Shown in pieces: positions 43,477 to 52,360 of a stretch of 64,000 nt of DNA. The DNA comes from Pedobacter borealis DSM 19626 (GTDB lineage: Bacteria; Bacteroidota; Bacteroidia; Sphingobacteriales; Sphingobacteriaceae). Position numbers and translations under genes: made by a program. Location: contig NZ_JAUG01000009.1 in the NCBI RefSeq assembly GCF_000708285.2, forward strand, positions 18,970 to 82,969, read 5' to 3'. Numbering within the stretch: the first letter of the stretch is position 1; each line of letters opens with the position of its first letter. Under the pieces are notes generated by a model, which saw only the letters and a list, made by a program, of their open reading frames with translations, had not been told where the DNA came from and did not search any database.

Positions 43477-44316
43477 CTACTTAAACACAATCGTCTTATT
43501 CCCGCTTACAAAAACCCGATCTTCAAAAATAAATTCTAAAGCTTCTAATAACACCTTTTTCTCTATTTCTTTTCCTGCCCGAACCATTTCTTTTACACCG
43601 AAATTATGATCTACATGATTGGTATGTTGCGTAATAATCGGGCCTTCATCGAGGTTATCGGTAACAAAATGGGCGGTAGCACCTATAATTTTTACCCCGC
43701 GATCAAAAGCCTGACGATAGGGGTTAGCACCTATAAAAGCAGGTAAAAACGAATGGTGGATATTAATGATTTTTCCCGCATAGTCTTTTACAAAATCGGC
43801 AGAAAGGATTCTCATAAATTTAGCCAACACTAAATAGTCTACCTCAAACCGGTTAATAATAGTTTTAATTTCAGCCTCAAATTCACTTTTATCCTTATTG
43901 GTATGATCGACATAAAAATAAGGAATGCCCAATTTTTCGGTAAAATCTCTCAGGCTTTCGTAATTGCCTATTACACATTGTACGTTGGCCCCTAAAGTTT
44001 TGAATTGATTTTTGATCAGTATTTCAGCCAGGCAATGATACTCTTTGGTTACCAAAACAGCAATCTGTTTTTCCTGTTTGGTAATTAAATTTACCTCAGC
44101 AGCATTTGGTAGGTTTTCTAAAAGTTTTTCCTTTAATTTTTCTGCATCCTCCAGGTTTCCGGTACAGGCAATGCGGGTAAAAAACGATTTATTGGCCTCG
44201 TCTACAAACTCGCGCATGGCAACAATATTCAATTGGTGTGCAGCCAGTACGCGTGTAATATTTGTAACTAAACCAACTTGATCGGGGCAGGATATAAGGA
44301 CTGTTAATGCGTTCAT
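43477..44316 (-). CDS. purU: Formyltetrahydrofolate deformylase
   Basis: 279 residues: an N-terminal ACT domain (about 1-80, LTVLISCPDQVGLVTNITRV), then a formyltransferase-like domain with IINIHHSFLPAFIGANPYRQ, ATAHFVTDNLDEGPII, and the final KTIVFK. It hydrolyses 10-formyl-THF to formate and THF, feeding purine synthesis and one-carbon balance. Confidence 0.96.
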   Translation of the reverse strand: MNALTVLISCPDQVGLVTNITRVLAAHQLNIVAMREFVDEANKSFFTRIACTGNLEDAEKLKEKLLENLPNAAEVNLITKQEKQIAVLVTKEYHCLAEILIKNQFKTLGANVQCVIGNYESLRDFTEKLGIPYFYVDHTNKDKSEFEAEIKTIINRFEVDYLVLAKFMRILSADFVKDYAGKIINIHHSFLPAFIGANPYRQAFDRGVKIIGATAHFVTDNLDEGPIITQHTNHVDHNFGVKEMVRAGKEIEKKVLLEALEFIFEDRVFVSGNKTIVFK

Positions 44317-44434
44317 TTATAAAATACTAATGGCCAATTATAGAAATTTTTTTCCGTTATTTTCTGTTCACAATAACTAAAATTTTTTGGTATATTTATT
44401 TTAAATCTTCATTTTTGCTAAAATTTTTATCATT

Positions 44435-45811
44435 ATGGAGATTGCGGGTGTTGCTTTACTAATCGTTATTTTAATAGTCCTGGTTGTTTTATTATTGAAG
44501 AAACCACAGGCTGCTCTTTCTATTATCTCGGTAGAAGACTTCGACAGAACAAAAAGTGAAAATGAATCTTTAAAGATCAGCCTGGCTAAAGCCGACGAAC
44601 GCGTTTCTAATTTATCTGCCGAAAAAGAGCATATTACTACACTGCTTAAGCAGGAACAGCAACGTTTGATTAATGAATTGCAGGCTGAGCGCGACCGGCT
44701 TGCCGACGCCAACCGAGAACTGGAAAGCACCAGGTCTTTTTACCTGGCCGAAAAAGAAAAACTTGCCGAACAAAAGCTAAGTTTTGAGCAGTCGCAAGAA
44801 AAATTAAACAAAGACTTTGAATTAATCGCCAATAAAATACTGGAGGAAAAATCGAGCAAGTTTATTGAACAGAACCGAACTAATTTGGATATCATCTTAA
44901 ATCCCCTGAAAGAAAATATTAAAGCTTTTGAAGATAAAGTAGAAAAGGTTTACAAAGCCGAATCGGATGAAAGAAATACACTGAAAGGTGTAATTTCCCT
45001 ATTGATGGATCAGAGTAAACAGATTCAGGAAGATGCCAATAATTTAACCAAAGCTTTAAAAGGCGATAGCAAAAAGCAAGGAAATTGGGGAGAAGTGATT
45101 TTGGAAAAAGTTTTGGAACGCTCTGGTTTAGTGCGCGATCAGGAATACCGCATTCAAGCCTCGCATATATCCGCCGAAGGCGGTCGGTATCAACCCGATG
45201 TAGTGATTGACCTTCCAGACAACAAACATCTTGTGGTCGACGCTAAGGTGTCTCTGGTTGCTTATGAGCGTTCTGTATCAGCTGAGCGCGATGAAGAGCG
45301 TGAAGGCTATGTAAAACAGCATTTAGCCTCAATTAAGAACCACATCCTAGAACTATCTGCTAAAAACTACCAGGATTTATATAAAATCAATTCTCCGGAT
45401 TTTGTTTTGCTGTTTGTTCCTATTGAATCTTCTTTTAGCATTGCGGTTCAAAAAGATGCCGAACTTTTTAATTTTGCATGGGATAGAAGGGTAGTGATTG
45501 TGAGCCCATCAACATTATTGGCCACTTTACGCACCATTGCCAGCATGTGGAAACAGGAGCGCCAAAACCGGAATGTAATGGAAATTGCTCGTTTAAGTGG
45601 CAGTATGTATGATAAGTTTGTGGGTTTTATTTCGGATATGGAAAATATTGGTAAGCATATTAAAAACGGACAGGATGCTTACGATAAAGCCATTAACAAA
45701 TTATCAGTGGGTTCGGGAAATTTAACAAACACTTCTGAAAAGATTAAAAAATTAGGAGCAAAGACCACCAAACAGATTGATACTAAGTATTTGGATGTTA
45801 ATGAGGAATAG
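44435..45811 (+). CDS. rmuC: DNA recombination protein RmuC
   Basis: 458 residues. An N-terminal TM helix (IAGVALLIVILIVLVVLLL) is followed by a coiled coil at about 40-180. The conserved nuclease-like core follows: KKQGNWGEVILEKVLERSGL, DVVIDLPDNKHLVVDAKVSL, then VDAK as the PD-(D/E)XK-like signature. It limits inversions at short inverted repeats in E. coli, of interest given the repeats here. No operon partners. Confidence 0.95.
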   Translation: MEIAGVALLIVILIVLVVLLLKKPQAALSIISVEDFDRTKSENESLKISLAKADERVSNLSAEKEHITTLLKQEQQRLINELQAERDRLADANRELESTRSFYLAEKEKLAEQKLSFEQSQEKLNKDFELIANKILEEKSSKFIEQNRTNLDIILNPLKENIKAFEDKVEKVYKAESDERNTLKGVISLLMDQSKQIQEDANNLTKALKGDSKKQGNWGEVILEKVLERSGLVRDQEYRIQASHISAEGGRYQPDVVIDLPDNKHLVVDAKVSLVAYERSVSAERDEEREGYVKQHLASIKNHILELSAKNYQDLYKINSPDFVLLFVPIESSFSIAVQKDAELFNFAWDRRVVIVSPSTLLATLRTIASMWKQERQNRNVMEIARLSGSMYDKFVGFISDMENIGKHIKNGQDAYDKAINKLSVGSGNLTNTSEKIKKLGAKTTKQIDTKYLDVNEE

Positions 45812-46033
45812 GCAAATCCGGTTGATTAGTTAGTTCTAAAATTATAGTCAAAAAACTTGCAAAGTTAGTGATTTTTTTAGACTTACTAGAACGATTTTTT
45901 TACTTTTTTCTTTCTTGGTGAATAGAGAGTTGTGATGATGGCTATTAGAGACTTATATAAGCGACTAAAAGAAAAAAGTCGTTATCACTTAGAACATTTT
46001 ATATTTCTTAGCAATATCGACTACAAAGTAAAA

Positions 46034-46119
46034 TCGTCATCTCGACTGAAATGCAGTGGAATGGAGAGATCTGCCTACAAAGATTTCTCGACTTCGTTGC
46101 ACTCCGCTCGAAATGACGA
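46034..46119. repeat. REP-like palindrome (TCGAAATGACG subtype)
   Basis: The outer arms TCGTCATCTCGAC and GCTCGAAATGACGA pair imperfectly, with AGAGATCT and AGATTTCT inside. It ends 8 bp from the thiL stop. The rest of the 315-bp rmuC-thiL gap is AT-rich with no gene seen. Confidence 0.75.
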
Positions 46120-46126
46120 CTTATTT

Positions 46127-47173
46127 TTATTTATTAAAAGCATTCCAGCCCTGAGCCTTCAGCTCGTGTACTTTTTCTGATTTAGAAACCATTTTACAAC
46201 CCGAGTTTTTATCGGTAACATGTCCGATCACAGTAATATCTACATCATGTTTCAGTTTTTTATAATCATCCTGACTAATGGTAAACAACAATTCATAATC
46301 TTCGCCACCACTTAATGCACAGACCGTTGGATCTAAACCTAATTCACGTGCTGTTTCATAAGTCATTGGATCTAAAGGTATTTTCTCTTCGTAAATGGTC
46401 ATTCCTTTATCTGATTGTTCTGCCAAATGCAAAATTTCGGAAGCTAAACCATCTGAAACATCGATCATAGAGGTTGGTTTGATATTCATTTCATCTAAAA
46501 GCGCAATAATATCCATCCTTGCTTCTGGTTTCAATTGTCTTTCGATGATATAATCTTTACCCTCTAAATCTGGTTGGATCTGTGGGTTTTCCAGGTAGAT
46601 TAATTTCTCTCTTTCTAAAATCTGCAGGCCTAAATAAGCACCACCCAAATCGCCCGAAACACACAATAAATCATGTTCTTGAGCGCCATTTCTGTAAACT
46701 ACTTTATCTGCATCGGCATAACCAATACTGGTAATACTAATTACCAGGCCTTGCTTGCTTGATGAAGTATCTCCGCCAATTAAATCAATGTTATATTTAT
46801 TACAGGCCAGTTCAATTCCTTTATAAATTTCTTCAACAGCCTCTAATGGAAATTTACTCGACAAACCCAGCGAAACCGTAATCTGACTTGCTTTTCCATT
46901 CATGGCATAAATATCACTCAAATTTACCTGAACAGCCTTGTAACCTAAGTGCATTAAAGGCACATAAGCCAAATCAAAATGAATTCCTTCCAACAATAAA
47001 TCGGTCGAAATTAAGGTCTGTTTTCCTTTAGCATCTAAAACAGCAGCATCATCACCAACACCCTTTACCGAATAATCGTTTTTAATTTTGAAATTAGAAG
47101 TGAGGTGTTTAATCAACCCAAATTCGCCTAATTCATTAATATCTGTACGCTCTTTATTTTCAAACATATGCAA
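46127..47173 (-). CDS. thiL: Thiamine-phosphate kinase
   Basis: 348 residues (PurM-like fold). ATP-binding motifs are KGVGDDAAVLDAKGKQTLIS, TDLLLEGIHFD, and LIGGDTSSSKQGLVIS; the C-terminal part has SMIDVSDGLASEILHLAEQS and CALSGGEDYELLF. It makes thiamine pyrophosphate from thiamine phosphate. ATG 47173 or the Met two codons later are both possible. A GGGGC/GCCCC hairpin at about 47180-47194 precedes it. Confidence 0.95.
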   Translation of the reverse strand: MHMFENKERTDINELGEFGLIKHLTSNFKIKNDYSVKGVGDDAAVLDAKGKQTLISTDLLLEGIHFDLAYVPLMHLGYKAVQVNLSDIYAMNGKASQITVSLGLSSKFPLEAVEEIYKGIELACNKYNIDLIGGDTSSSKQGLVISITSIGYADADKVVYRNGAQEHDLLCVSGDLGGAYLGLQILEREKLIYLENPQIQPDLEGKDYIIERQLKPEARMDIIALLDEMNIKPTSMIDVSDGLASEILHLAEQSDKGMTIYEEKIPLDPMTYETARELGLDPTVCALSGGEDYELLFTISQDDYKKLKHDVDITVIGHVTDKNSGCKMVSKSEKVHELKAQGWNAFNK

Positions 47174-47216
47174 TAGTTAGGGGCGAAGCCCCCGATTTTT
47201 ATTTTTTTAAATTAAT

Positions 47217-47299
47217 TGTCATTCTGAGCATAGCGAAGAATCTTTAACTACAACAGCTGGTATTTTCTAGCTTGCAGATCCTTCCTGCGTCAGGATGAC
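47217..47299. repeat. REP-like palindrome
   Basis: Left arm TGTCATTCTGAGCATAGCGA and right arm AGATCCTTCC...CAGGATGAC. The right arm ends on the first base of the symporter's stop codon, so the repeat abuts the gene. Confidence 0.7.
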
Positions 47300-48528
47300 T
47301 AATCCTTACTTTCCATCCAATTCTTACCCTCAGTAAACCGGGCAATCAGCATAGCCGCAACATTATCACCGGTAGCATTTAACAAAGTAGCCATCGGATC
47401 TACCAAAGTTCCAATAATCATAGCTGGTGGTAGCGCCTCTGGTGGTAATTGGTAAGCCGAAATCATTAATAGCTCGCCAATATAACCGCCATTTGGTATT
47501 CCACCTTCTACAATACTCACCAAAACAGTAATACCCAATGCCAGAATAATGGTATCAACATGTACTAAATCTTTACCAAAAATGGCAAAAACAACAGCAA
47601 TTTTAACAATAGAACTAATACTCGAACCATCCTTATGCAAGGTTGAACCTAATGGAATCGTCACATTGGTAATGTAATCGGGTACGCCCATTTTTCGCGC
47701 ACCATCTAAATTTGCCGGAATAGTGGCAATACTGCTACAAGTTCCGATTGAAGTCAAAGACGGCACAATATTATTCTTCCAGAATACCTTTATCGCTTTA
47801 AATCCACCTGCAACAAAAGCATATAAGGTAAAAAAAACGATAAAATAAAATGCACCTACGCCATAGTATAAACCTAATGCTTTTGCATAGGTTCCAAAAA
47901 GCTGTGGACCAAAAACTCCTACCTGATAGGCAAAATAAGCCCCTAAACCGATCGGCCCCAGCTTCATAATTAAAATGATGAGTTTTTTCATCACTTCATT
48001 ACCCGAAACCAAGAAATTCTTAAATCCATCGCCCTCTTTACCAGAATATAGCGTAGAAAAACCAACCAATACCGAAAAAATAATCAGTGCCAACATATTT
48101 TTTCTACTTCCTATCTCGAAAAACTCTCCTACGGTTAAAAGTTGGGTCATTTGTTCGCCAAATGACTGTATTTTTTCTGGTTCAGTTGGTAAAGGCGTGT
48201 TTCCTAATTGCTGATGGATAGGGAAAATCCAGGTAGCAACCAAAGTTAAAACCGCCGAAATGAGTATGGTAGAAAGAAAGACCAAAACCATAATGGTTAA
48301 TAATCTGCCTAACTTTTTTGTTCTGTCTATATTCGCAATTGCTGAGGAAACCGCAAAAAATACCAATGGGATAACAGCGGTAAACAACAGGTTTAAAAAT
48401 ATATCGCCTAATGGTTTTATACTTTCAACACTTTTCCCAAAAATTAAGCCCACAATACTTCCAACAGTTATTCCTGCCAAAAGCCATAATAAGCCTGAGT
48501 AATTTTTAAGAATGTTGTTTTTTTCCAT
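47299..48528 (-). CDS. Dicarboxylate/amino acid:cation symporter (DAACS family)
   Basis: 409 residues with about eight TM helices and two re-entrant loops. The serine-rich loop reads SLTSIGTCSSIATIPANL and the C-terminal NATGDNVAAMLIARFTEG motif holds the substrate Asp/Asn residues. Typical substrates are glutamate, aspartate or C4-dicarboxylates with Na+ or H+; the exact one is unknown. Located 69 bp after nadA on the same strand. Confidence 0.93.
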   Translation of the reverse strand: MEKNNILKNYSGLLWLLAGITVGSIVGLIFGKSVESIKPLGDIFLNLLFTAVIPLVFFAVSSAIANIDRTKKLGRLLTIMVLVFLSTILISAVLTLVATWIFPIHQQLGNTPLPTEPEKIQSFGEQMTQLLTVGEFFEIGSRKNMLALIIFSVLVGFSTLYSGKEGDGFKNFLVSGNEVMKKLIILIMKLGPIGLGAYFAYQVGVFGPQLFGTYAKALGLYYGVGAFYFIVFFTLYAFVAGGFKAIKVFWKNNIVPSLTSIGTCSSIATIPANLDGARKMGVPDYITNVTIPLGSTLHKDGSSISSIVKIAVVFAIFGKDLVHVDTIILALGITVLVSIVEGGIPNGGYIGELLMISAYQLPPEALPPAMIIGTLVDPMATLLNATGDNVAAMLIARFTEGKNWMESKD

Positions 48529-48540
48529 AATCTAAGATTA

Positions 48541-48588
48541 GACATCCGAAGTTTACAGGAGCTTAGGGCCAGCAAAACTTCGGATGTC
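48541..48588. terminator. Hairpin between nadA and symporter
   Basis: GACATCCGAAGTTT and AAACTTCGGATGTC form a perfect 14-bp stem with a 20-base loop just after the nadA stop. The T-run is weak on the minus strand, so attenuator is an alternative. Confidence 0.6.
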
Positions 48589-48596
48589 TTTATGCA

Positions 48597-49595
48597 TTAT
48601 AACCCCAATTCTGCAGAAATATCAAGCATGCGCTGTATCGGTTTACGGGCAAGTTCAATAATATGCTCAGGTACAGTCACTTCTGGCAAACCATTTTTAA
48701 TACATAAATATAGTTTTTCTAAGGTATTTCTTTTCATGTATGGGCAATCGTTACAGGCACAGCTGTTACTCGGCGGCGCCGGAATAAATGTTTTTGTTGG
48801 ATTTGCCTTTTCCATCTGGTGGATAATTCCACTTTCGGTAGCTACAATAAATTCTGTAGCCGGATTGGTAATGGTATATTTTAAAAGCCCGGTTGTTGAA
48901 CCGATATAATCGGCCATTTTCAAAACCACTTCTTCACATTCCGGATGCGCAATAAATTTAGCGTTCGGATGGCGTTCTTTTAGTTTTGTAATTTTCTCCT
49001 GTGAAAAAATTTCATGTACCATACAGGCACCATTCCACAATACCAAATCCCGACCAGTTTTCTTTGCTACATAAGCACCTAAATTTCGATCGGGACCGAA
49101 GATTATTTTTTGGTCTTTAGGTAAACTCTCTACAATTTGAACGGCATTCGTACTTGTACAAACAATGTCACTTAAAGCTTTTAGTTCAGCAGTACAGTTT
49201 ACATAAGTGATGACCAGGTGATCTGGATATTTTTCTTTAAACTTTCTAAACAGATGGGGCGGACAACTATCTGCTAATGAGCATCCTGCTTTTACATCTG
49301 GTAATAAAACGGTTTTATCAGGCGATAAAATTTTTGCTGTTTCGGCCATAAAATGCACACCAGCAAACACAATTACATCAGCATCTGTTTTTGCAGCTTC
49401 TTGCGACAGTCCTAAACTATCGCCAATATAATCTGCAATATCCTGAATATCAGGTTCTTGATAGTAATGTGCAAGAATAATGGCATTCTTTTCCTTTTTT
49501 AATTTCTCAATCTCAGCAAAAAGATCGAGCGTAGGATCAATTTCTTCTTCTGCGAAACCTTTTTTATTGATTTCTTCTAAGACATCTATGTTCAT
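48597..49595 (-). CDS. nadA: Quinolinate synthase
   Basis: 332 residues. Iron-sulfur ligands are in [20 protein letters not shown] and [11 protein letters not shown]. Substrate residues lie in [20 protein letters not shown] and HPECEEVV. It condenses iminoaspartate (from NadB) with DHAP to quinolinate, the first ring of NAD. It diverges from nadB across a 437-bp gap; the pair forms the de novo route. Confidence 0.97.
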   Translation of the reverse strand: MNIDVLEEINKKGFAEEEIDPTLDLFAEIEKLKKEKNAIILAHYYQEPDIQDIADYIGDSLGLSQEAAKTDADVIVFAGVHFMAETAKILSPDKTVLLPDVKAGCSLADSCPPHLFRKFKEKYPDHLVITYVNCTAELKALSDIVCTSTNAVQIVESLPKDQKIIFGPDRNLGAYVAKKTGRDLVLWNGACMVHEIFSQEKITKLKERHPNAKFIAHPECEEVVLKMADYIGSTTGLLKYTITNPATEFIVATESGIIHQMEKANPTKTFIPAPPSNSCACNDCPYMKRNTLEKLYLCIKNGLPEVTVPEHIIELARKPIQRMLDISAELGL

Positions 49596-50044
49596 TTTAA
49601 AATTTTCCTTTTTTGAATTTTGACGTTGGCCAAAGATAAAGCTTTCAACGTCTCAATAATTAATAAGTATTTTTAAATAAATAAATCTTGTTTGTTTATT
49701 AGTGTGTTAGTATTGTTGGCAAGTTTCGAAAAAAAGTTCTTTTATATAAGTTGTTAATCGTTTACTAACATTTAGATTACATTTCTCTAATATCATGAGT
49801 TTGATTTTCAGCACTATCGAAAAGTCACTCAATTTTTATCAATACCCGAATGTTAATTGTTTATAAGTGGGTAAAAAGTTAATTACTTGTACAAAGGTGC
49901 TCAAAAATTACTTAAAAGATTGTGGCAAATTGTCTTTTTAGAGTAGCTTTAAACATTCAAATTTATTTGTTAGGATAATTTAGACACAGAGTTAACATTT
50001 ATCAACTAGTTGTTAACATCGTGGATAATTAAATGTTTTTATTA
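49596..50044. promoter_or_regulatory. AT-rich divergent nadA-nadB control region
   Basis: No gene is seen in these roughly 450 bp, a long gap for this window. Near nadB is a nested dyad: GTTAACA (49991-49997) with TGTTAAC (50011-50017), enclosing the perfect palindrome CAACTAGTTG (50003-50012). DnaA-box-like nonamers occur (TTATAAACA on the minus strand near 49859, TTATCCACG on the minus strand near 50019). Shared nadA/nadB control is the simple reading; a replication-origin role is speculative. Confidence 0.5.
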
Positions 50045-51631
50045 ATGAGGAAAGTAGATTTTCTGGTAATTGGTTCAGGTATAGCGGGTTTGAGTTTTGC
50101 ACTTAAGGCAGCAAAGTTTGGTAAGGTTTTAATTGTTACTAAGTCGAACGAAGACGAATCGAATACAAAATACGCTCAGGGCGGTGTTGCGGTTGTGGTA
50201 GATAAAGGTGATTCTTTTGAGAAACATATCGATGATACTTTGATTGCAGGCGATGGATTATGTGATGAAAAAATTGTGGAAATCGTTGTAAAAGAGGGGC
50301 CTCAGCGTATTCAGGAGATCATTGATTATGGTATAAACTTCGATAAGGATAACTCAGGTTTCTATGATTTAGCCAAGGAGGGAGGACACTCTGAACACCG
50401 AGTTTTGCACTACAAAGACATCACCGGATACGAGATTGAGCGGGTATTGCTGAATGAAATTCATGAGAATAACAACATAGAGATATTAACACATTACTTT
50501 GCGCTGGAGTTAATTACCCAGCATCACCTGGGTGAGTTTGTGGATAAACGTACCGAAGATATCAACTGTTATGGTGTATATGCCTTTAACACAGAGCTTA
50601 ACGATGTGGAAAAGATTGTGGCAAATGTGACTGTGATGGCTTCGGGTGGTGCCGGACATGTATATTCGGCCACAACAAATCCGGTTATTGCAACAGGCGA
50701 TGGCATGGCAATGGTTTACCGTGCAAAAGGAAAAGTGAGGAATATGGAGTTTATTCAGTTCCATCCAACTGCTTTGTATCATCCTGGAGAGTACCCATCA
50801 TTCTTAATATCAGAAGCTGTTAGGGGTTTTGGTGGTGTTTTAAGACGGAAAAATGGTGAGGAATTTATGCATGAATATGATGAGCGTAAATCTTTAGCAC
50901 CACGTGATATAGTAGCCCGTGCGGTAGATAATGAAATGAAGAAATCGGGTGATGACTTTGTTTACCTCGATATTACCATGCGTAAGAAGGCCGACATTCT
51001 GAAACACTTTCCTAATATATATGCTAAGTGTTTATCTATAGGGATAGATATGACGAAAGATTATATTCCTGTTACGCCTGCATCTCATTATATGTGTGGT
51101 GGCATTTTAGTTGATGAATATGGTCGCTCTTCAATTAAAAATTTATATGCCTGTGGTGAATGCTCTTCAACAGGTTTGCATGGGGCTAACCGTTTGGCTT
51201 CCAATTCTTTATTAGAAGCCACGGTTTTTGCACACCGTATTTACCAGGATGCTATCGAGAACTTTAAAAATAATATTATTCCAGATCACATTCCTGAATG
51301 GGATTCGAAGGGTGTTACCCAAAGTAATGAGGATGTATTGGTAACACATAACCTTAGGGAGCTACAAAAGGTTATGGGCGATTATGTGGGTATTGTTCGT
51401 TCTGATTTCCGTTTGGAAAGAGCACATCGCCGCTTGTTTTTAATTTATCAGGAAACAGAAGAATTTTATAAAAAAAATAAAGTTTCAGTTAAACTTTGCG
51501 AATTGCGTAATGTAATTCAAACTGCTTATCTGGTGATCAAATCTGCCATGCAACGGAAAGAGAGCAGGGGATTACATTATACTACTGATTATCCTGAACA
51601 TGCGAAGGAATTGGTAGATACCGTTTTTTAG
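50045..51631 (+). CDS. nadB: L-aspartate oxidase
   Basis: 528 residues from ATG 50045 (MRKVDFLVIGSGIAGLSFAL); the ATG at 50033 adds four hydrophobic residues. FAD-binding GSGIAGLS, substrate motif EGGHSEHRVLHYKDITGYEI, and active-site GGIL and ECSSTGLHGANRLASNSLLE are all present. It oxidises aspartate to iminoaspartate for NadA. Divergent from nadA. Confidence 0.97.
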   Translation: MRKVDFLVIGSGIAGLSFALKAAKFGKVLIVTKSNEDESNTKYAQGGVAVVVDKGDSFEKHIDDTLIAGDGLCDEKIVEIVVKEGPQRIQEIIDYGINFDKDNSGFYDLAKEGGHSEHRVLHYKDITGYEIERVLLNEIHENNNIEILTHYFALELITQHHLGEFVDKRTEDINCYGVYAFNTELNDVEKIVANVTVMASGGAGHVYSATTNPVIATGDGMAMVYRAKGKVRNMEFIQFHPTALYHPGEYPSFLISEAVRGFGGVLRRKNGEEFMHEYDERKSLAPRDIVARAVDNEMKKSGDDFVYLDITMRKKADILKHFPNIYAKCLSIGIDMTKDYIPVTPASHYMCGGILVDEYGRSSIKNLYACGECSSTGLHGANRLASNSLLEATVFAHRIYQDAIENFKNNIIPDHIPEWDSKGVTQSNEDVLVTHNLRELQKVMGDYVGIVRSDFRLERAHRRLFLIYQETEEFYKKNKVSVKLCELRNVIQTAYLVIKSAMQRKESRGLHYTTDYPEHAKELVDTVF

Positions 51632-51637
51632 TGTGGA

Positions 51638-51720
51638 ATCGTCATGCTGAATTTAGTTCAGCATCTACGTATCATATATACAATACATAAAAAGACCCTG
51701 AAATAAATTCAGGGTAACGT
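51638..51720. repeat. REP-like two-armed palindrome
   Basis: Left arm ATGCTGAATTTAGTTCAGCA, right arm ACCCTGAAATAAATTCAGGG. Each arm is self-complementary with its own outer pairs. Lies between nadB and the carbonic anhydrase-like gene and ends 11 bp before the latter. Confidence 0.85.
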
Positions 51721-51731
51721 AAAATAGAGTT

Positions 51732-52244
51732 ATGCCTTTAATACTACCCGTAAAAGATAAATACCCTGAAATTGGAAAAGACAATTTTATTGCAGAGAAT
51801 GCCACTATAGTTGGCGATGTAGTGATAGGCGATAAATGTTCAGTATGGTTTAATGCCGTAATTAGAGGCGATGTAAATGCCATTACAATCGGAAATGAAT
51901 CAAACATACAAGATGGTGCTGTAATTCATGCTACGTACTTAAAAGCTTCTACACACATTGGTAACCGGGTATCTGTGGGGCACAATGCCATAGTGCATGG
52001 CTGTACAGTGCATGATAATGTTTTAATCGGCATGGGTGCCATTGTAATGGATCATGCTGTTATAGAAGAGTATTGTATTATTGCGGCTGGATCTGTAGTA
52101 TTGGAAAATACCATTTGTGAAACGGGTTATTTATATGCCGGCACTCCTGCAAAAAAAATAAAGCCCATTACTGATGAGCAAAGGGCTTTATTAAATAAGT
52201 TGCCTGATAATTACATTATGTATTCAGGGTGGTTTACAGATTAA
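51732..52244 (+). CDS. Gamma-class carbonic anhydrase-like hexapeptide protein
   Basis: 170 residues of left-handed beta-helix. Hexapeptide repeats run through IVGDVVIGDKCSVWFNAVIR and IGNRVSVGHNAIVHGCTVHD; zinc His residues are in VIHATY, VGHNAIVHG. Trimeric in the family. It may hydrate CO2 or act as an acyltransferase-like scaffold; the first is only family inference. Confidence 0.9.
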   Translation: MPLILPVKDKYPEIGKDNFIAENATIVGDVVIGDKCSVWFNAVIRGDVNAITIGNESNIQDGAVIHATYLKASTHIGNRVSVGHNAIVHGCTVHDNVLIGMGAIVMDHAVIEEYCIIAAGSVVLENTICETGYLYAGTPAKKIKPITDEQRALLNKLPDNYIMYSGWFTD

Positions 52245-52278
52245 TTACTCATTTCGACTAAGTGAAATTACTAAGAGA

Positions 52279-52346
52279 GTCGTCACCCTGAATTCATTTC
52301 AGGGTCTATCATGCTAGAAAGATGCTGAGATAAATTCAGCATGACG
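52279..52346. repeat. REP-like two-armed palindrome
   Basis: Left arm ACCCTGAATTCATTTCAGGG, right arm ATGCTGAGATAAATTCAGCA, separated by about 18 bp. Lies between convergent genes and may serve as a terminator. Confidence 0.85.
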
Positions 52347-52360
52347 TATTGTAGTAGTGT

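Noticed and set aside
48541..48588. Riboswitch in the nadA-symporter gap
   Set aside because: Only a simple 14-bp hairpin with no conserved aptamer-like core.
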